Assembly (NCBI GenBank): GCA_050015055.1
Contig: JBEKCD010000010.1
Location: 1 to 64,000 of the forward strand
Length of the DNA: 64,000 nucleotides
Direction: 5' to 3'
DNA from: JBEKCD01 sp050015055
GTDB taxonomy: Archaea; Thermoproteota; Bathyarchaeia; Bathyarchaeales; Bathycorpusculaceae
Position numbers and translations under genes: made by a program. The notes below the pieces were generated by a model. That model did not search any database. It saw nothing but the letters and a program-made list of their open reading frames with translations, and was not told where the DNA came from. This document shows positions 1 to 8,928 of the stretch, in pieces. Numbering within the stretch: the first letter of the stretch is position 1; the number at the start of each line of letters is the position of its first letter.

Positions 1-99
1 CAGCACTGGAGCTTCATCCGCTACTACAACTACACGAGGCCACATGAAGGGCTAAACTATTTAACTCCAGCAGAAATATACTTCAAAGACAAAGTGTAA
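1..99 (+). mobile_element. C-terminal tail of an integrase-type transposase (cut by window edge)
   Basis: An open frame runs from base 1 to a TAA at 97-99. It encodes 32 residues containing YNYTRPHEGLNYLTPAE, the classic end of rve-fold integrase/transposase proteins of the IS3 and IS481 kind (YN..RPH.gL...TP.e), just after the catalytic Glu region. Only the tail is visible, so it is unclear whether the element is intact or a relic. No terminal inverted repeat is evident in the 160 bases before cofE, and nothing else in that stretch looks coding. Confidence 0.75.
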
Positions 100-263
100 C
101 CCTATTTTCGGATAGAACAATTCAAGAAAAAGAGAATACGCCGCATGTGCTTGCACGGCACTGACCTTGCTTGTTCAGAAGCCTGAAGAAAAATAAAAAA
201 ATCGAAACGCACTCGAAACGCCACTGAGACAGCGATGTGGACACAAGCTTCCCAACGTCGCGG

Positions 264-1037
264 TCACAGTACGTTTCGGAATAGATCCTCCTTTCTTGAA
301 ATAAACACTTCTTCGATGTTGCATTTTTCATGTGAGACTACAGACATGTCTAGTCCCTTGAAGATGACAACTGGCCTTCCCTCTTTGGCCTGGCCCATGA
401 CCAGTTCGGCCGCTGCTGCAATCTCATCAACCACTGCAACGTTTTTAACCTTGAGAATCTGTCCAAAAAGATCTTTTTTCCCCCTATAGTCTCTGAACGG
501 GTTGATACCTGCGATGCCTATCGCGAAATTTACTTGTCCCCGCCTGAAAGAGCGACTGTAAGTGTCACAAATTATCACAGAAACATCTCTTCCAGTTAGC
601 TGGTGGATTCTCTTACGGCACTCTTCTGCAGACCTGTCAGGATTCTCGGGCAAGAGTGCGAACTCGCCTCTTCCCTGCACGTTTGACTTGTCGATTCCGG
701 CGTTTATGCACACCAAGCCCCGAACGTCTTCGACGAGCAGTATTTCACCAGAAGCCTTCAGAACCTTCTTCGTTTCTCTCAGGACCAGTTCTACGAACCT
801 CGGATCTTTCCTAACCGTCCTCGCTAGTCTTTGAGCCCTTCTCGAAGCCACAACATCCCTGAGCTTTACCACCCTCCCTTCAGCCTTGGAAAAAATCTTC
901 TGTGCAGCCACTATCAGATCCCCATCTTCAAACTCCAAACCATTCTCCCTTGCCGTTTCAACAATGATTTTAGCCAAGTCATCACCTGAGCCTATCAAAG
1001 GGAAGCCTTCAAGAGCAAACGCCGCGAAACTTTTCAA
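264..1037 (-). CDS. cofE: Coenzyme F420:L-glutamate ligase
   Basis: CofE adds gamma-linked L-glutamates to F420-0 with GTP in the cytosol, finishing the deazaflavin hydride carrier used by methanogen-like and methylotrophic C1 enzymes. The 257-residue protein has the family length and its landmarks: an N-terminal GFPLIGSGDDLAKII segment, the central NAGIDKSNV stretch, ICDTYSRSFRRGQVNFAIG and the GINPFRDYRG loop. The start is a TTG preceded by GGAGG about seven bases upstream, which fits better than any internal ATG. It stands alone, divergent from the pilus island. F420 use is consistent with a host running an archaeal Wood-Ljungdahl pathway, whose acetyl-CoA synthase genes lie further right in this window. 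Confidence 0.93.
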   Translation of the reverse strand: MKSFAAFALEGFPLIGSGDDLAKIIVETARENGLEFEDGDLIVAAQKIFSKAEGRVVKLRDVVASRRAQRLARTVRKDPRFVELVLRETKKVLKASGEILLVEDVRGLVCINAGIDKSNVQGRGEFALLPENPDRSAEECRKRIHQLTGRDVSVIICDTYSRSFRRGQVNFAIGIAGINPFRDYRGKKDLFGQILKVKNVAVVDEIAAAAELVMGQAKEGRPVVIFKGLDMSVVSHEKCNIEEVFISRKEDLFRNVL

Positions 1038-1211
1038 CGGATTTCCTCCTCGCCGAATTCTACAATGCCTTTACACTCTGTTAAATCTCTTTGCTCATGT
1101 AAGGTCTAGCATTGCGTGGCGTTCGAGATTTCGAAGTTTGATTGCGAATTCATAATGCTTAAGCTGAGCCCAGCCAGAGGGATAAGCCAAACCAGAATGC
1201 ATAATGGATGC

Positions 1212-4187
1212 ATGTTTATGAATAGAAAGCATAATCCGTTGTTTGTTCTGCTTGCCACGTTTCTTGTTTTCAGCGTATTCACCAGCGCCTACAGACTTGT
1301 GCCCACAGCTAGGGCAACATACGTTAAGGGAACCATAACACAAGATACAGATTGGACTCTGGTTGACAGCCCATTCATAGTTTCTGATAATATCACGGTC
1401 AACCCAGACGCGAAGTTAACGATAGAGTCCGGCGTTCAGGTAAGTTTCGGAGGAAACTTCTCGATTACGGTAGACGGGAGAATCATTGCAGATGGCACGG
1501 AGGACAGAACTATACTGTTCACATCTAACGATGTGAATGCCAGCAGAGGAGACTGGGGAACAATCCAGATTAACGGCACGCAACAGTCCTCGATCACAAA
1601 CTGCATAATTGAATACGGGCAAACAGGCGTAACGCTGGAAGGCGGCTCCCTAAACCTTCAAAACGACCTTGTTAGACACAATTTGAACGGCATCGTATTG
1701 AACGGCGGCAGCACAATCATTGAAAATGACCATATAATCAACAACACCATGGACGGCATCAACATAGCCGGAGACACTCAAGTTACCGCACAAGACAATG
1801 TCGTAAGTTCAAATGGAAACGGCATTGATCTAACAGGAAATTTGACAGGAAACGTAAACATAGCACAAAACAACATCTTGCTAAACGGCCAAAGCGGGAT
1901 ACTGCTTGAGGCTGGCGCATATGATAATATGTCCATCATTCAAAACAACGTTTCATTAAACAACTATGGATTTGACGTGACAACCAACATAAGCACTATC
2001 ATCACCCGTAACTACATTTCAAACAACACAGAAGGAATCTTCTATGAAGCCGGAACCGGCCACGAAGCTCATTTCAACGACATATACAACAACACCGTGG
2101 GCATGGACGTCTCATCTGGAGCCAACGTGAGCGCAACCTATGATTATTGGGGTGACCCAAGCGGGCCGTTCCACAATTCGCTGAACCCCGACGGGAAAGG
2201 AAACATGGTCGGCGGAGACGGCGTGAACCTTGACTTCATATTCTTCTTGTCAGAGCCCATTGACTATGACAACACGCCGCCAACAGCGGTTCTTCAGAGC
2301 GACAAGACGCTGGTCGCGTCGAGCGAGAACGTCACGTTCATAGGCACCAATTCGTACGACGACGGTCGCGTCGACCAGTACTTCTTCGACTTCGGAGACG
2401 GAACCAACAGCGGATGGACAACCCTGTCGCTCTTCAACCACACATACTCCGCCGTGGGAACATACATGGCAAGTCTAATGGTCATAGACGATTTTAATAC
2501 GACAAGCCAAAACGTTGCAACAATCCCAATAAACGTCCAAGACTTGACACCCCTAAGCGTCTCGATGACTCTTGGCAGCGATGTCGCCGTATATAACGGA
2601 AACGTCACGGTCACAGTCTACGTGTCAAACGGATCCGTTGCGGTGGGAAACGCAGACGTCACGCTGCTCTCATTGAGAGGCGGAAGCTTCACGCCAGCAA
2701 CTGGCGTAACAGATTCAACCGGCCAATTAGAAACAACTTTCGCTGCGCCGAATGTTACTAGCATAGCAAACGTCAGATTGATTGCCACGGCCAGTGAGAC
2801 AGGATACGCGGATGGCTCCTGCCACGAGTACTTGAATGTTCTTCCACTCTTGCACATTCAGGTAGCCCTGGAGCCGGCGAAGGTCAAGTCTGAAGAGACA
2901 GTAGCCGCCATCTTCCATGTTACTGGTGGCCTTGGCCAGCCCGTCGCCAATGCCCTGCTCACCGCAACCGTAGATAACGGGTCACTCTTAGAAAGTGCAG
3001 GATTCACTGGCGCAGACGGCAGCGTGACACTCAACTTCACTGCTCCTTACACGCTTAGCCCGTTGAACGTAACATTCACGATGGTGGCCCAGGAGTCAGG
3101 GTACACGGACGGGCACGACCAGCAAACAATCATTGTGCTTCAAAACGTGCTAGCCGTAAACTTTACTCCCAGCCTCGGCGCAATAGTTTCTGAAGGAAAC
3201 ACAACCGTAACTGCCTTCGTAACGTGTGACACAGAACCCATACCAAACGCAAACGTTACTGTGTCATCGAACAACGTAGGTAATTTCACTTCAATCACCG
3301 GAATTACCGATTCAAACGGTCTCGCCAACTTTCTTTTCACAGGCCCCCAAACAGCGTCACCCCTTAACGCTACAATAACAGCGACAGCAACAAAGAGCCA
3401 CTACGTAGACGGGGCAGGCCAAACAATGGTAAGCATAATACCAAAAGTGCTGACCGTGTATTTGACAGCTCAAAACTACACGACGATTTCAGAAGCGAAC
3501 GCATCTATAACTGTCCACGTAACCTACAACGTTGCTCCAGTTCAAGACGTCAACATCACGGTGGCATCTGGGAACGGAGGAAACTTTTCGCAGCCTACGG
3601 GAACAACTGACGCTGACGGATTTGCCACCTTCTTTTTCGCGGCACCCCAAGTCAATGAGCCCACAGGCATCACCCTCACGGCTGAATGCTCAAAAACAGG
3701 ATACGCCGCCGGAAAGGACTCCCTGACGTTAACGGTCAACCCTGGAAACATCAGCGTTCAAGTCACCGCTAGCTCGTACGCAACTATGCCGGACAGTAGC
3801 GTTGTTCTGACTGTAAGCGCTGCAGCCGACTCAAGACCCGTTGCAGGCGCCCAAGTCATCATTTCAACTAATCTTGGAAACTTTTCCAGCACGACCGGCC
3901 TCACGGATGCAAACGGAACGTGTTCATTCGTGTTTAATGCTCCGTCGACGAACGTGCAGCTGCCTGTCGCCATAGTCGCTAACGTCACCAAGAATGGATA
4001 CATTGGAAACGGGAGCCAAACAACGATAGACGTGATTCCAGCAACCGTCACTCACAATGAGGGAGGCTTGCCGGTGCTGACCATGCTCCTGATCATCATC
4101 CCTGTGATCATTGCGGTCATAGTTGTCGTTCTGATCAAGTTAAAAGTGATTGTCGTTTCCACCGGACAAGAGAGTGGGGTCGAATAA
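1212..4187 (+). CDS. Giant cell-surface protein: beta-helix, PKD and five Ig-like repeats, C-terminal membrane anchor
   Basis: About 992 residues. The N-terminus has a basic stretch, a hydrophobic core and an A-R-A-like cleavage site, so it is probably secreted. Residues ~90-340 are rich in NN/GI turns and hydrophobic rungs typical of a NosD-type right-handed beta-helix. A PKD-like domain follows, with the signature FDFGDGT and HTYSAVGTY. Five tandem Ig-like (bacterial Big-type) domains of roughly 95-100 residues come next, each with a TG.TD..G....F..P core. A hydrophobic segment near the end anchors it, with the short tail inside the cell. It lies directly upstream of the pilus ATPase, suggesting an S-layer-associated adhesin used with that machine. 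ATGs at 1197 and 1218 are alternative starts. No enzymatic motif is seen. Confidence 0.8.
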   Translation: MFMNRKHNPLFVLLATFLVFSVFTSAYRLVPTARATYVKGTITQDTDWTLVDSPFIVSDNITVNPDAKLTIESGVQVSFGGNFSITVDGRIIADGTEDRTILFTSNDVNASRGDWGTIQINGTQQSSITNCIIEYGQTGVTLEGGSLNLQNDLVRHNLNGIVLNGGSTIIENDHIINNTMDGINIAGDTQVTAQDNVVSSNGNGIDLTGNLTGNVNIAQNNILLNGQSGILLEAGAYDNMSIIQNNVSLNNYGFDVTTNISTIITRNYISNNTEGIFYEAGTGHEAHFNDIYNNTVGMDVSSGANVSATYDYWGDPSGPFHNSLNPDGKGNMVGGDGVNLDFIFFLSEPIDYDNTPPTAVLQSDKTLVASSENVTFIGTNSYDDGRVDQYFFDFGDGTNSGWTTLSLFNHTYSAVGTYMASLMVIDDFNTTSQNVATIPINVQDLTPLSVSMTLGSDVAVYNGNVTVTVYVSNGSVAVGNADVTLLSLRGGSFTPATGVTDSTGQLETTFAAPNVTSIANVRLIATASETGYADGSCHEYLNVLPLLHIQVALEPAKVKSEETVAAIFHVTGGLGQPVANALLTATVDNGSLLESAGFTGADGSVTLNFTAPYTLSPLNVTFTMVAQESGYTDGHDQQTIIVLQNVLAVNFTPSLGAIVSEGNTTVTAFVTCDTEPIPNANVTVSSNNVGNFTSITGITDSNGLANFLFTGPQTASPLNATITATATKSHYVDGAGQTMVSIIPKVLTVYLTAQNYTTISEANASITVHVTYNVAPVQDVNITVASGNGGNFSQPTGTTDADGFATFFFAAPQVNEPTGITLTAECSKTGYAAGKDSLTLTVNPGNISVQVTASSYATMPDSSVVLTVSAAADSRPVAGAQVIISTNLGNFSSTTGLTDANGTCSFVFNAPSTNVQLPVAIVANVTKNGYIGNGSQTTIDVIPATVTHNEGGLPVLTMLLIIIPVIIAVIVVVLIKLKVIVVSTGQESGVE

Positions 4188-4203
4188 GGTCTCGTGAGAC
4201 GCA

Positions 4204-4212
4204 ATATTTAAT
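4204..4212 (+). promoter_or_regulatory. TATA box for the pilus/secretion operon
   Basis: The A/T-rich ATATTTAAT sits 42-50 bases before the ATG at 4254 and places transcription initiation near 4233-4236. That would give a leader of about 20 bases carrying the AGGAG at 4242-4246. The surface-protein gene upstream ends at 4187, so the ATPase and the following genes appear to have their own promoter. Confidence 0.5.
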
Positions 4213-4253
4213 AGACACTTTCCGCCATTAAATACATGTACAGGAGAAGAACA

Positions 4254-5882
4254 ATGACACAAGTGCGGCTCAAAGGGACATTAGCAAAGCTTAAGAAAGT
4301 GCAGATTAGGCTGAACTTCAGGAAACATGAACAGCCCGCGCCCGACCTGGCCACTCCGAAGGCTGTGCCCAGAGGGTTCAAGATAGCTGAGAAGTATCCG
4401 CTTTACGAGCCCTTCGCGCACGTGGCCATTGCACAGAACCCCAAAACTGGAGAGTTCAAGTACATTCTGGACGAGCTTCAGCTTGATCCGCTTGAGAGAA
4501 GCGTTTACCAGCGAATCTTGGAGATATTACTCGCTGAGATAGAATCGCCGAAAGAAGAGATTGCTGATCCGAGAAGGTTTTTCGCTGATGAAGCTAAGAA
4601 GATTGTCGACAAATACCGGATAAGCTTAGGTTGGCTGCCGGACGTTTCGTGGTACAAGATTCTCTACCACGCTGAGAGAGACCTCGTAGGTTTCAGTTCA
4701 ATTGATCCGCTAATGCGAGACCCGAACATTGAAGACATATCCTGTGATGGAGTTCAGAGGTCGGTTTACATTTGGCACAGGAACTACGAGAGCATCGAAA
4801 CGAACATCCATTTCGAAAACGACGAAGAACTCGACAACATGGTTGTCAAGCTTGTTCACATGGCTGGAAAGCACGTGAGCTCAGCCTTTCCAATAGTGGA
4901 CGCCTCATTACCAGGAAAACATAGACTGGCAGTCTGTTACAGACGTGAGGTCACACCCTTCGGAACCGCCTTCACCATCAGAAAATTCAGAGAAGATCCG
5001 TACTCGATAATAGACCTGATCAACATAGGCACTTTCTCAGAGGAAATGGCCGCCTATTTCTGGCTGTGCCTTGAAAACAGATCATCAATCATGGTTCTGG
5101 GCGGAACGGCCGCTGGGAAAACCACAGCCCTAAACGCCCTGGCCTGTCTGATTAAGCCAGGAAGCAAAATAATCACCATCGAAGAAACCGCAGAACTGAA
5201 CCTGTCTCATGAAAACTGGATCTCACTGATTGCCAGACAAAGCTACGGTTTAGGCGGAAACAGCATAGGTGAAGTTGCACTCTTCGACCTTGTAAAAACT
5301 TCGATGAGACATCGCCCAGACATACTAATCGTAGGCGAGGTCCGAGGCCAAGAAGCTTACGTGCTGTTCCAAGCACTGGCCACCGGCCACGGTGGAATGT
5401 GCACAATGCACGCTGAAAACCTAGACTCAGCGCTCAAACGTCTGACCCAGAAACCCATGGACATCTCGCCAGCCTATCTTCCGCTGATGAACATAATACT
5501 GTCAATTCAGAGAGTTCACCTTGTGAAAAACAATGAAAGAAGAGCCTTCAGACGCGTGCTCAACGTTAATGAAATCGCGGATTATCAGGACTACAGAGCA
5601 ATCTTCAAATGGCAACCATCTAAGGATGAACACACATCATCTTTTGACAAGAGTGTCATGCTGTCGGCCATTTCTGAACGAATAGGTTGGAGCAAAAAAG
5701 AGCTGCTCGATGAGATTGAAAGGCGCAAGAACGTCTTGCACTGGATGATAGAACGCAAGATCAGAAGCTACAAAGACGTAGCCGCGATAATTGCAGAGTA
5801 TTATGCAAGACCGAAGCAGTTTTACGAAAAAGTCCTAGCCGGAGAGGAGGTAAAAGTGATTGCCACTTCTAAAAACCCTTGA
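4254..5882 (+). CDS. Type II/IV secretion (pilus) ATPase, GspE/TadA/FlaI family
   Basis: Cytoplasmic hexameric motor that powers pilin extrusion. The core shows all family boxes: Walker A GGTAAGKTT at residues ~283-291, the Asp box with EETAEL, Walker B ending in DILIVGEVRG, and the His box GHGGMCTMHAEN. A 240-residue N-terminal domain precedes the motor, as in archaeal pilus ATPases. AGGAG seven bases before 4254 favours this ATG; an in-frame ATG at 4236 would add six residues. The end overlaps the next gene by 23 bases, implying translational coupling with the membrane platform. No flaH/FlaF/FlaG-type archaellum genes are nearby, so this is a type IV pilus or Tad-like system rather than an archaellum. 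Its substrate is probably the pilin-like proteins that follow. Confidence 0.93.
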   Translation: MTQVRLKGTLAKLKKVQIRLNFRKHEQPAPDLATPKAVPRGFKIAEKYPLYEPFAHVAIAQNPKTGEFKYILDELQLDPLERSVYQRILEILLAEIESPKEEIADPRRFFADEAKKIVDKYRISLGWLPDVSWYKILYHAERDLVGFSSIDPLMRDPNIEDISCDGVQRSVYIWHRNYESIETNIHFENDEELDNMVVKLVHMAGKHVSSAFPIVDASLPGKHRLAVCYRREVTPFGTAFTIRKFREDPYSIIDLINIGTFSEEMAAYFWLCLENRSSIMVLGGTAAGKTTALNALACLIKPGSKIITIEETAELNLSHENWISLIARQSYGLGGNSIGEVALFDLVKTSMRHRPDILIVGEVRGQEAYVLFQALATGHGGMCTMHAENLDSALKRLTQKPMDISPAYLPLMNIILSIQRVHLVKNNERRAFRRVLNVNEIADYQDYRAIFKWQPSKDEHTSSFDKSVMLSAISERIGWSKKELLDEIERRKNVLHWMIERKIRSYKDVAAIIAEYYARPKQFYEKVLAGEEVKVIATSKNP

Positions 5883-7539
5883 GGCATGGTCATTCCGTCT
5901 CTTCGGACCCATCGCACCCTCCTTTCTGAAAAATGTCTTCGAATTCAAGAATTACCTGGAACGAGCAAAAATCAAGATTTACCCAGAAACCTACGTCTCA
6001 CTAATGTTCTTAGCGGCTACGATGACACTTCCATTGTCGATAATCTCAGTGGTCATCGTACTTCTCTACGGCTTCATGCCAGTCATTTTCTTGATACCCA
6101 CTCCATTCTATGTGATGATAGGATTCCTAGCTGTCCCCATGTCCAGATCCGGCGAAAGGGCAAGCAACCTGGAAAGAGAAATGCCGTTCGCCACAGCTTA
6201 CATCAGCGTCATGGCTTCAGGAGGCATAGCGCCATACACCAGCTTTAAACGACTCGCACAGGTCGAACTCATGCCAGCGATGAAGGTGGAAGCAAGAGAA
6301 ATCATAAAAGACGTGGAGATATTTGGAATAGACCCGCTAACCGCGATTCAGAACGCGGCAAAGAAAAACCCTTTAGACATCTTCAAAGACTTTCTCTCAG
6401 GATACTCATCAACCGTAATCATCGGCGGAGACATCGGACACTTCTTGGAAAGAAAGGCGGAAGACATTTTCAAGGCCAGGGCATTGCGCGTCAGAGCCGC
6501 AGCTGAAAGACTCGGAATGCTTCTGGAAACTTTCATAATAGTCAACGTCATGATGTCCCTCTGCTTCTACATAATGTTCAGCGTACAAAACATCGGCGTC
6601 GGCGGCGGATCCGGCGGCGGCGACGTTTCAACCATCCTTCTCTACACATTCGTCCTAAGTCCAATGCTGTCAATAATGTTCGTTTATCTGGCGCATAGCA
6701 TGCAGCCCAAAACGCCCATCACTGAAATGCGACCGTACAAAGTATTCGGGGTGTGTGCCGCAGCAGGAACGGCATTGTTCCTCTTCCTCTTTCTCAGCGG
6801 CAGTTTCGGCCTATTGAGTCAAATGCCCGTGGCGCTCGCGCTAGGATTGTTCATCTCGGCTGCTCCGGCAGCGGTTGTGCATGGAAAACTCTCAAGCAAA
6901 AAAACAAGCACGGAGCAAGGCGTTAACAGTTTCCTTAGAGACCTTACGGAAGTCAGAAAGACAGGACTTTCGCCTGAAAAGTGCATTGAAAGTCTTTCAC
7001 ACCGCGAATACGGCGTGTTCAGTAAAGAGCTGCGTAAAATCAGTTCAGAAATCTCTTGGGGAATCCCGCTGAAGAAGGTGATGATGGATTTCATAAGTAG
7101 GACGAGAAGTTGGATGACGCAAATTGTCATGTTCCTGCTCGTTGAGACTGTGGATGTCGGCGGCGGCACTATTGAAATGATAGAGTCGCTTGCCAGATTT
7201 AACAACTTGACCCAAGAGGTTGAAAAGGAAAAGAAATCTTCAACTCGACCTTACATAATGATGCCCTACTTTGCGGCGCTGCTTCTCGTTGTGACCACAT
7301 CGATGATGCTGGGTTTCACGACTGGCACTATAGGAGTTGCTGGAGCTAAGCCTCCGGCAAACATGGACTGGATCAGACAAATTTTCATGACATCAGCCAT
7401 TTTCTACAGCTATATGGTAGGTATCGTAGCTGGGAAAATCAGCGAAGAATCCATAGCGGCAGGGTTCAAACATGCGGCAGTCCTAGTGATAATTTCAATC
7501 GTGGCTGCAGAACTGTTGCCCATGTTCATCAAGCTCTGA
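5860..7539 (+). CDS. Pilus assembly membrane platform protein, TadC/GspF/FlaJ family
   Basis: A 559-residue multi-spanning membrane protein with two T2SSF-type halves. Each has a cytoplasmic helical bundle between hydrophobic segments; visible cues are EREMPFATAYISVMASGG in half one and SFLRDLTEVRKTGLSPEK in half two. These are the archaeal FlaJ/TadC hallmarks. It docks the ATPase and feeds pilins into the growing filament. The start is a TTG with GGAGG nine bases upstream inside the end of the ATPase gene, a 23-base overlap showing tight coupling. Glycine-rich linker GVGGGSGGGDV separates the halves. Confidence 0.9.
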   Translation: MPLLKTLEAWSFRLFGPIAPSFLKNVFEFKNYLERAKIKIYPETYVSLMFLAATMTLPLSIISVVIVLLYGFMPVIFLIPTPFYVMIGFLAVPMSRSGERASNLEREMPFATAYISVMASGGIAPYTSFKRLAQVELMPAMKVEAREIIKDVEIFGIDPLTAIQNAAKKNPLDIFKDFLSGYSSTVIIGGDIGHFLERKAEDIFKARALRVRAAAERLGMLLETFIIVNVMMSLCFYIMFSVQNIGVGGGSGGGDVSTILLYTFVLSPMLSIMFVYLAHSMQPKTPITEMRPYKVFGVCAAAGTALFLFLFLSGSFGLLSQMPVALALGLFISAAPAAVVHGKLSSKKTSTEQGVNSFLRDLTEVRKTGLSPEKCIESLSHREYGVFSKELRKISSEISWGIPLKKVMMDFISRTRSWMTQIVMFLLVETVDVGGGTIEMIESLARFNNLTQEVEKEKKSSTRPYIMMPYFAALLLVVTTSMMLGFTTGTIGVAGAKPPANMDWIRQIFMTSAIFYSYMVGIVAGKISEESIAAGFKHAAVLVIISIVAAELLPMFIKL

Positions 7540-7559
7540 GTTGGGAGGAGAGAATCGAA

Positions 7560-8405
7560 ATGGCTGTGAGAAACCCTCTTACGCGCTTGCAAAAGAACAA
7601 GTGGGCCATCAGCCCCGCGATTTCCACGGTTATATTGACGAGCGCCATCGTCATAATGCTTCTTGCAGCCATCGTTTTTGCAAACAATTATTTGAATGGA
7701 CAAATCGCTAAGAATGAGTTCAACTCGATGAGTCAGTCCATGCAGACCCTTGGCCTGCAGGTTGATCACGTTGCTTGGATTCCTGGACAAACTCAAACCT
7801 TGACTTATACAACCAAGTACGGACAGGTCTTGCTCCGAGGTAATGCTTCGTCTCCAGCTTTGACCTATAATTTCACTTTTGACGGGGTGCTTGTCGCTAG
7901 CTTTAATGTTACCATAATTCTGTTTGCTATGCCGACAAGCAATTATGGAGTTGCGAACAATTACTCTCAAGAAATATACCCATCATCAACCAGCTTCCTA
8001 CAAAATGGCACCTCCGCGCCCATATGCAGGATTTTTAACGTCGAAAAATTACCCATGCCAGATGGAAGCTACATTAGAACAGTGGTTGCGCCTATCGTGC
8101 GTGAGCTTAACGCCATGATAAACGGCGTCACTTACGTCCGGTTCTACCTACCAATCCTTAACTTAGGCTCTAACCTGCAACCCTCACATTCAGTCACCTT
8201 GACAGGAACAAATGTCTTGTATACAACAATGTCCAACGTCAGTAGCGTAACGATCTCGGTTGCCTTTCCGAGCGGCGCAGCGATGGGTCTAACGTCGAGC
8301 TTTTTCAACTTTAATGCGACGAGTCAAACAGTCATGGTCGGCCCTAATTCGGTTGTCGAGATTTACGGGGGGAATGTTACTGTTTCGCTAGGCCTTTCCG
8401 GCTAG
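7560..8405 (+). CDS. Pilin-like protein with archaeal type IV pilin N-terminus
   Basis: 281 residues. A short basic leader (RLQKNKW) is followed by AISPAISTVILTSAIVIML, a helix with the ISP..ST/AT pattern of archaeal pilins, so processing by the prepilin peptidase at 15.6 kb just before ISP is likely. The rest is an extracellular beta-rich domain with many N-x-S/T sites, consistent with N-glycosylation. A strong GGGAGGAGA ribosome binding site precedes the ATG. It is the first of four consecutive membrane-anchored proteins after the motor and platform. It is longer than a usual major pilin (120-160 residues), so a minor or tip subunit is likely. No enzyme domain seen. Confidence 0.75.
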   Translation: MAVRNPLTRLQKNKWAISPAISTVILTSAIVIMLLAAIVFANNYLNGQIAKNEFNSMSQSMQTLGLQVDHVAWIPGQTQTLTYTTKYGQVLLRGNASSPALTYNFTFDGVLVASFNVTIILFAMPTSNYGVANNYSQEIYPSSTSFLQNGTSAPICRIFNVEKLPMPDGSYIRTVVAPIVRELNAMINGVTYVRFYLPILNLGSNLQPSHSVTLTGTNVLYTTMSNVSSVTISVAFPSGAAMGLTSSFFNFNATSQTVMVGPNSVVEIYGGNVTVSLGLSG

Positions 8406-8427
8406 AAGAATCAAAGGAGGCTCATGT

Positions 8428-8913
8428 ATGCCACATGTAACCATCGAGTACATCATCATGATCCCAGTTCTCATATTGCAGATATTCTTGTTTCCCGTAG
8501 TTGCGGGTTTTTTGATGAATGGTTGGGTTGTTTCACGGAGGACTCTTGCTTTGCAGGAGGTAGGAAGCAATATTGGGAGTACGATACAGCAGATGTATTT
8601 CGCGGTTAACCACGCTACCGTGCCAATGGGAACTAGCACTGACCAGCTTGGACTTCCTCCATTCATAGACGGGTATTATTACACAGGGAAAGCTACACTT
8701 CAGTCTTCGAGGGCGAGCTCAAATTCAAGCCAAATACTCACGATTACGCTCATACTGGTAACCGCTGCAATCAGCGCGACATCTCAGGTGATTTTGGGTG
8801 CAAATGCACAGTGGAATGCCACGACAACGTTTGTAAGTAATTCTGCAAATACGACCGCCTACGCAGTGAAACTCCAAAACGGAACCATAAGCTTAGGGTT
8901 TGGAGGACACTGA
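8428..8913 (+). CDS. Small membrane-anchored pilus protein (TadE-like)
   Basis: 161 residues. It begins with TIEYIIMIPVLILQIFLFPVV, a hydrophobic helix right at the N-terminus with a Glu at the fifth position of the presumed mature helix (T-I-E-Y), a feature of type IV pilins and TadE-like pseudopilins. The remainder is a predicted extracellular domain with N-glycosylation-type sites and a second hydrophobic stretch around residues 100-125. A near-perfect AAAGGAGG lies eight bases before the ATG. Gene spacing (22 and 15 bases) shows it belongs to the operon. A minor pseudopilin role is inferred. Confidence 0.7.
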   Translation: MPHVTIEYIIMIPVLILQIFLFPVVAGFLMNGWVVSRRTLALQEVGSNIGSTIQQMYFAVNHATVPMGTSTDQLGLPPFIDGYYYTGKATLQSSRASSNSSQILTITLILVTAAISATSQVILGANAQWNATTTFVSNSANTTAYAVKLQNGTISLGFGGH

Positions 8914-8928
8914 AGGAGGCAGAGCACA

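Noticed and set aside
1..263. Complete insertion sequence at the left edge
   Set aside because: Only the transposase tail is visible and no terminal inverted repeat is apparent downstream.
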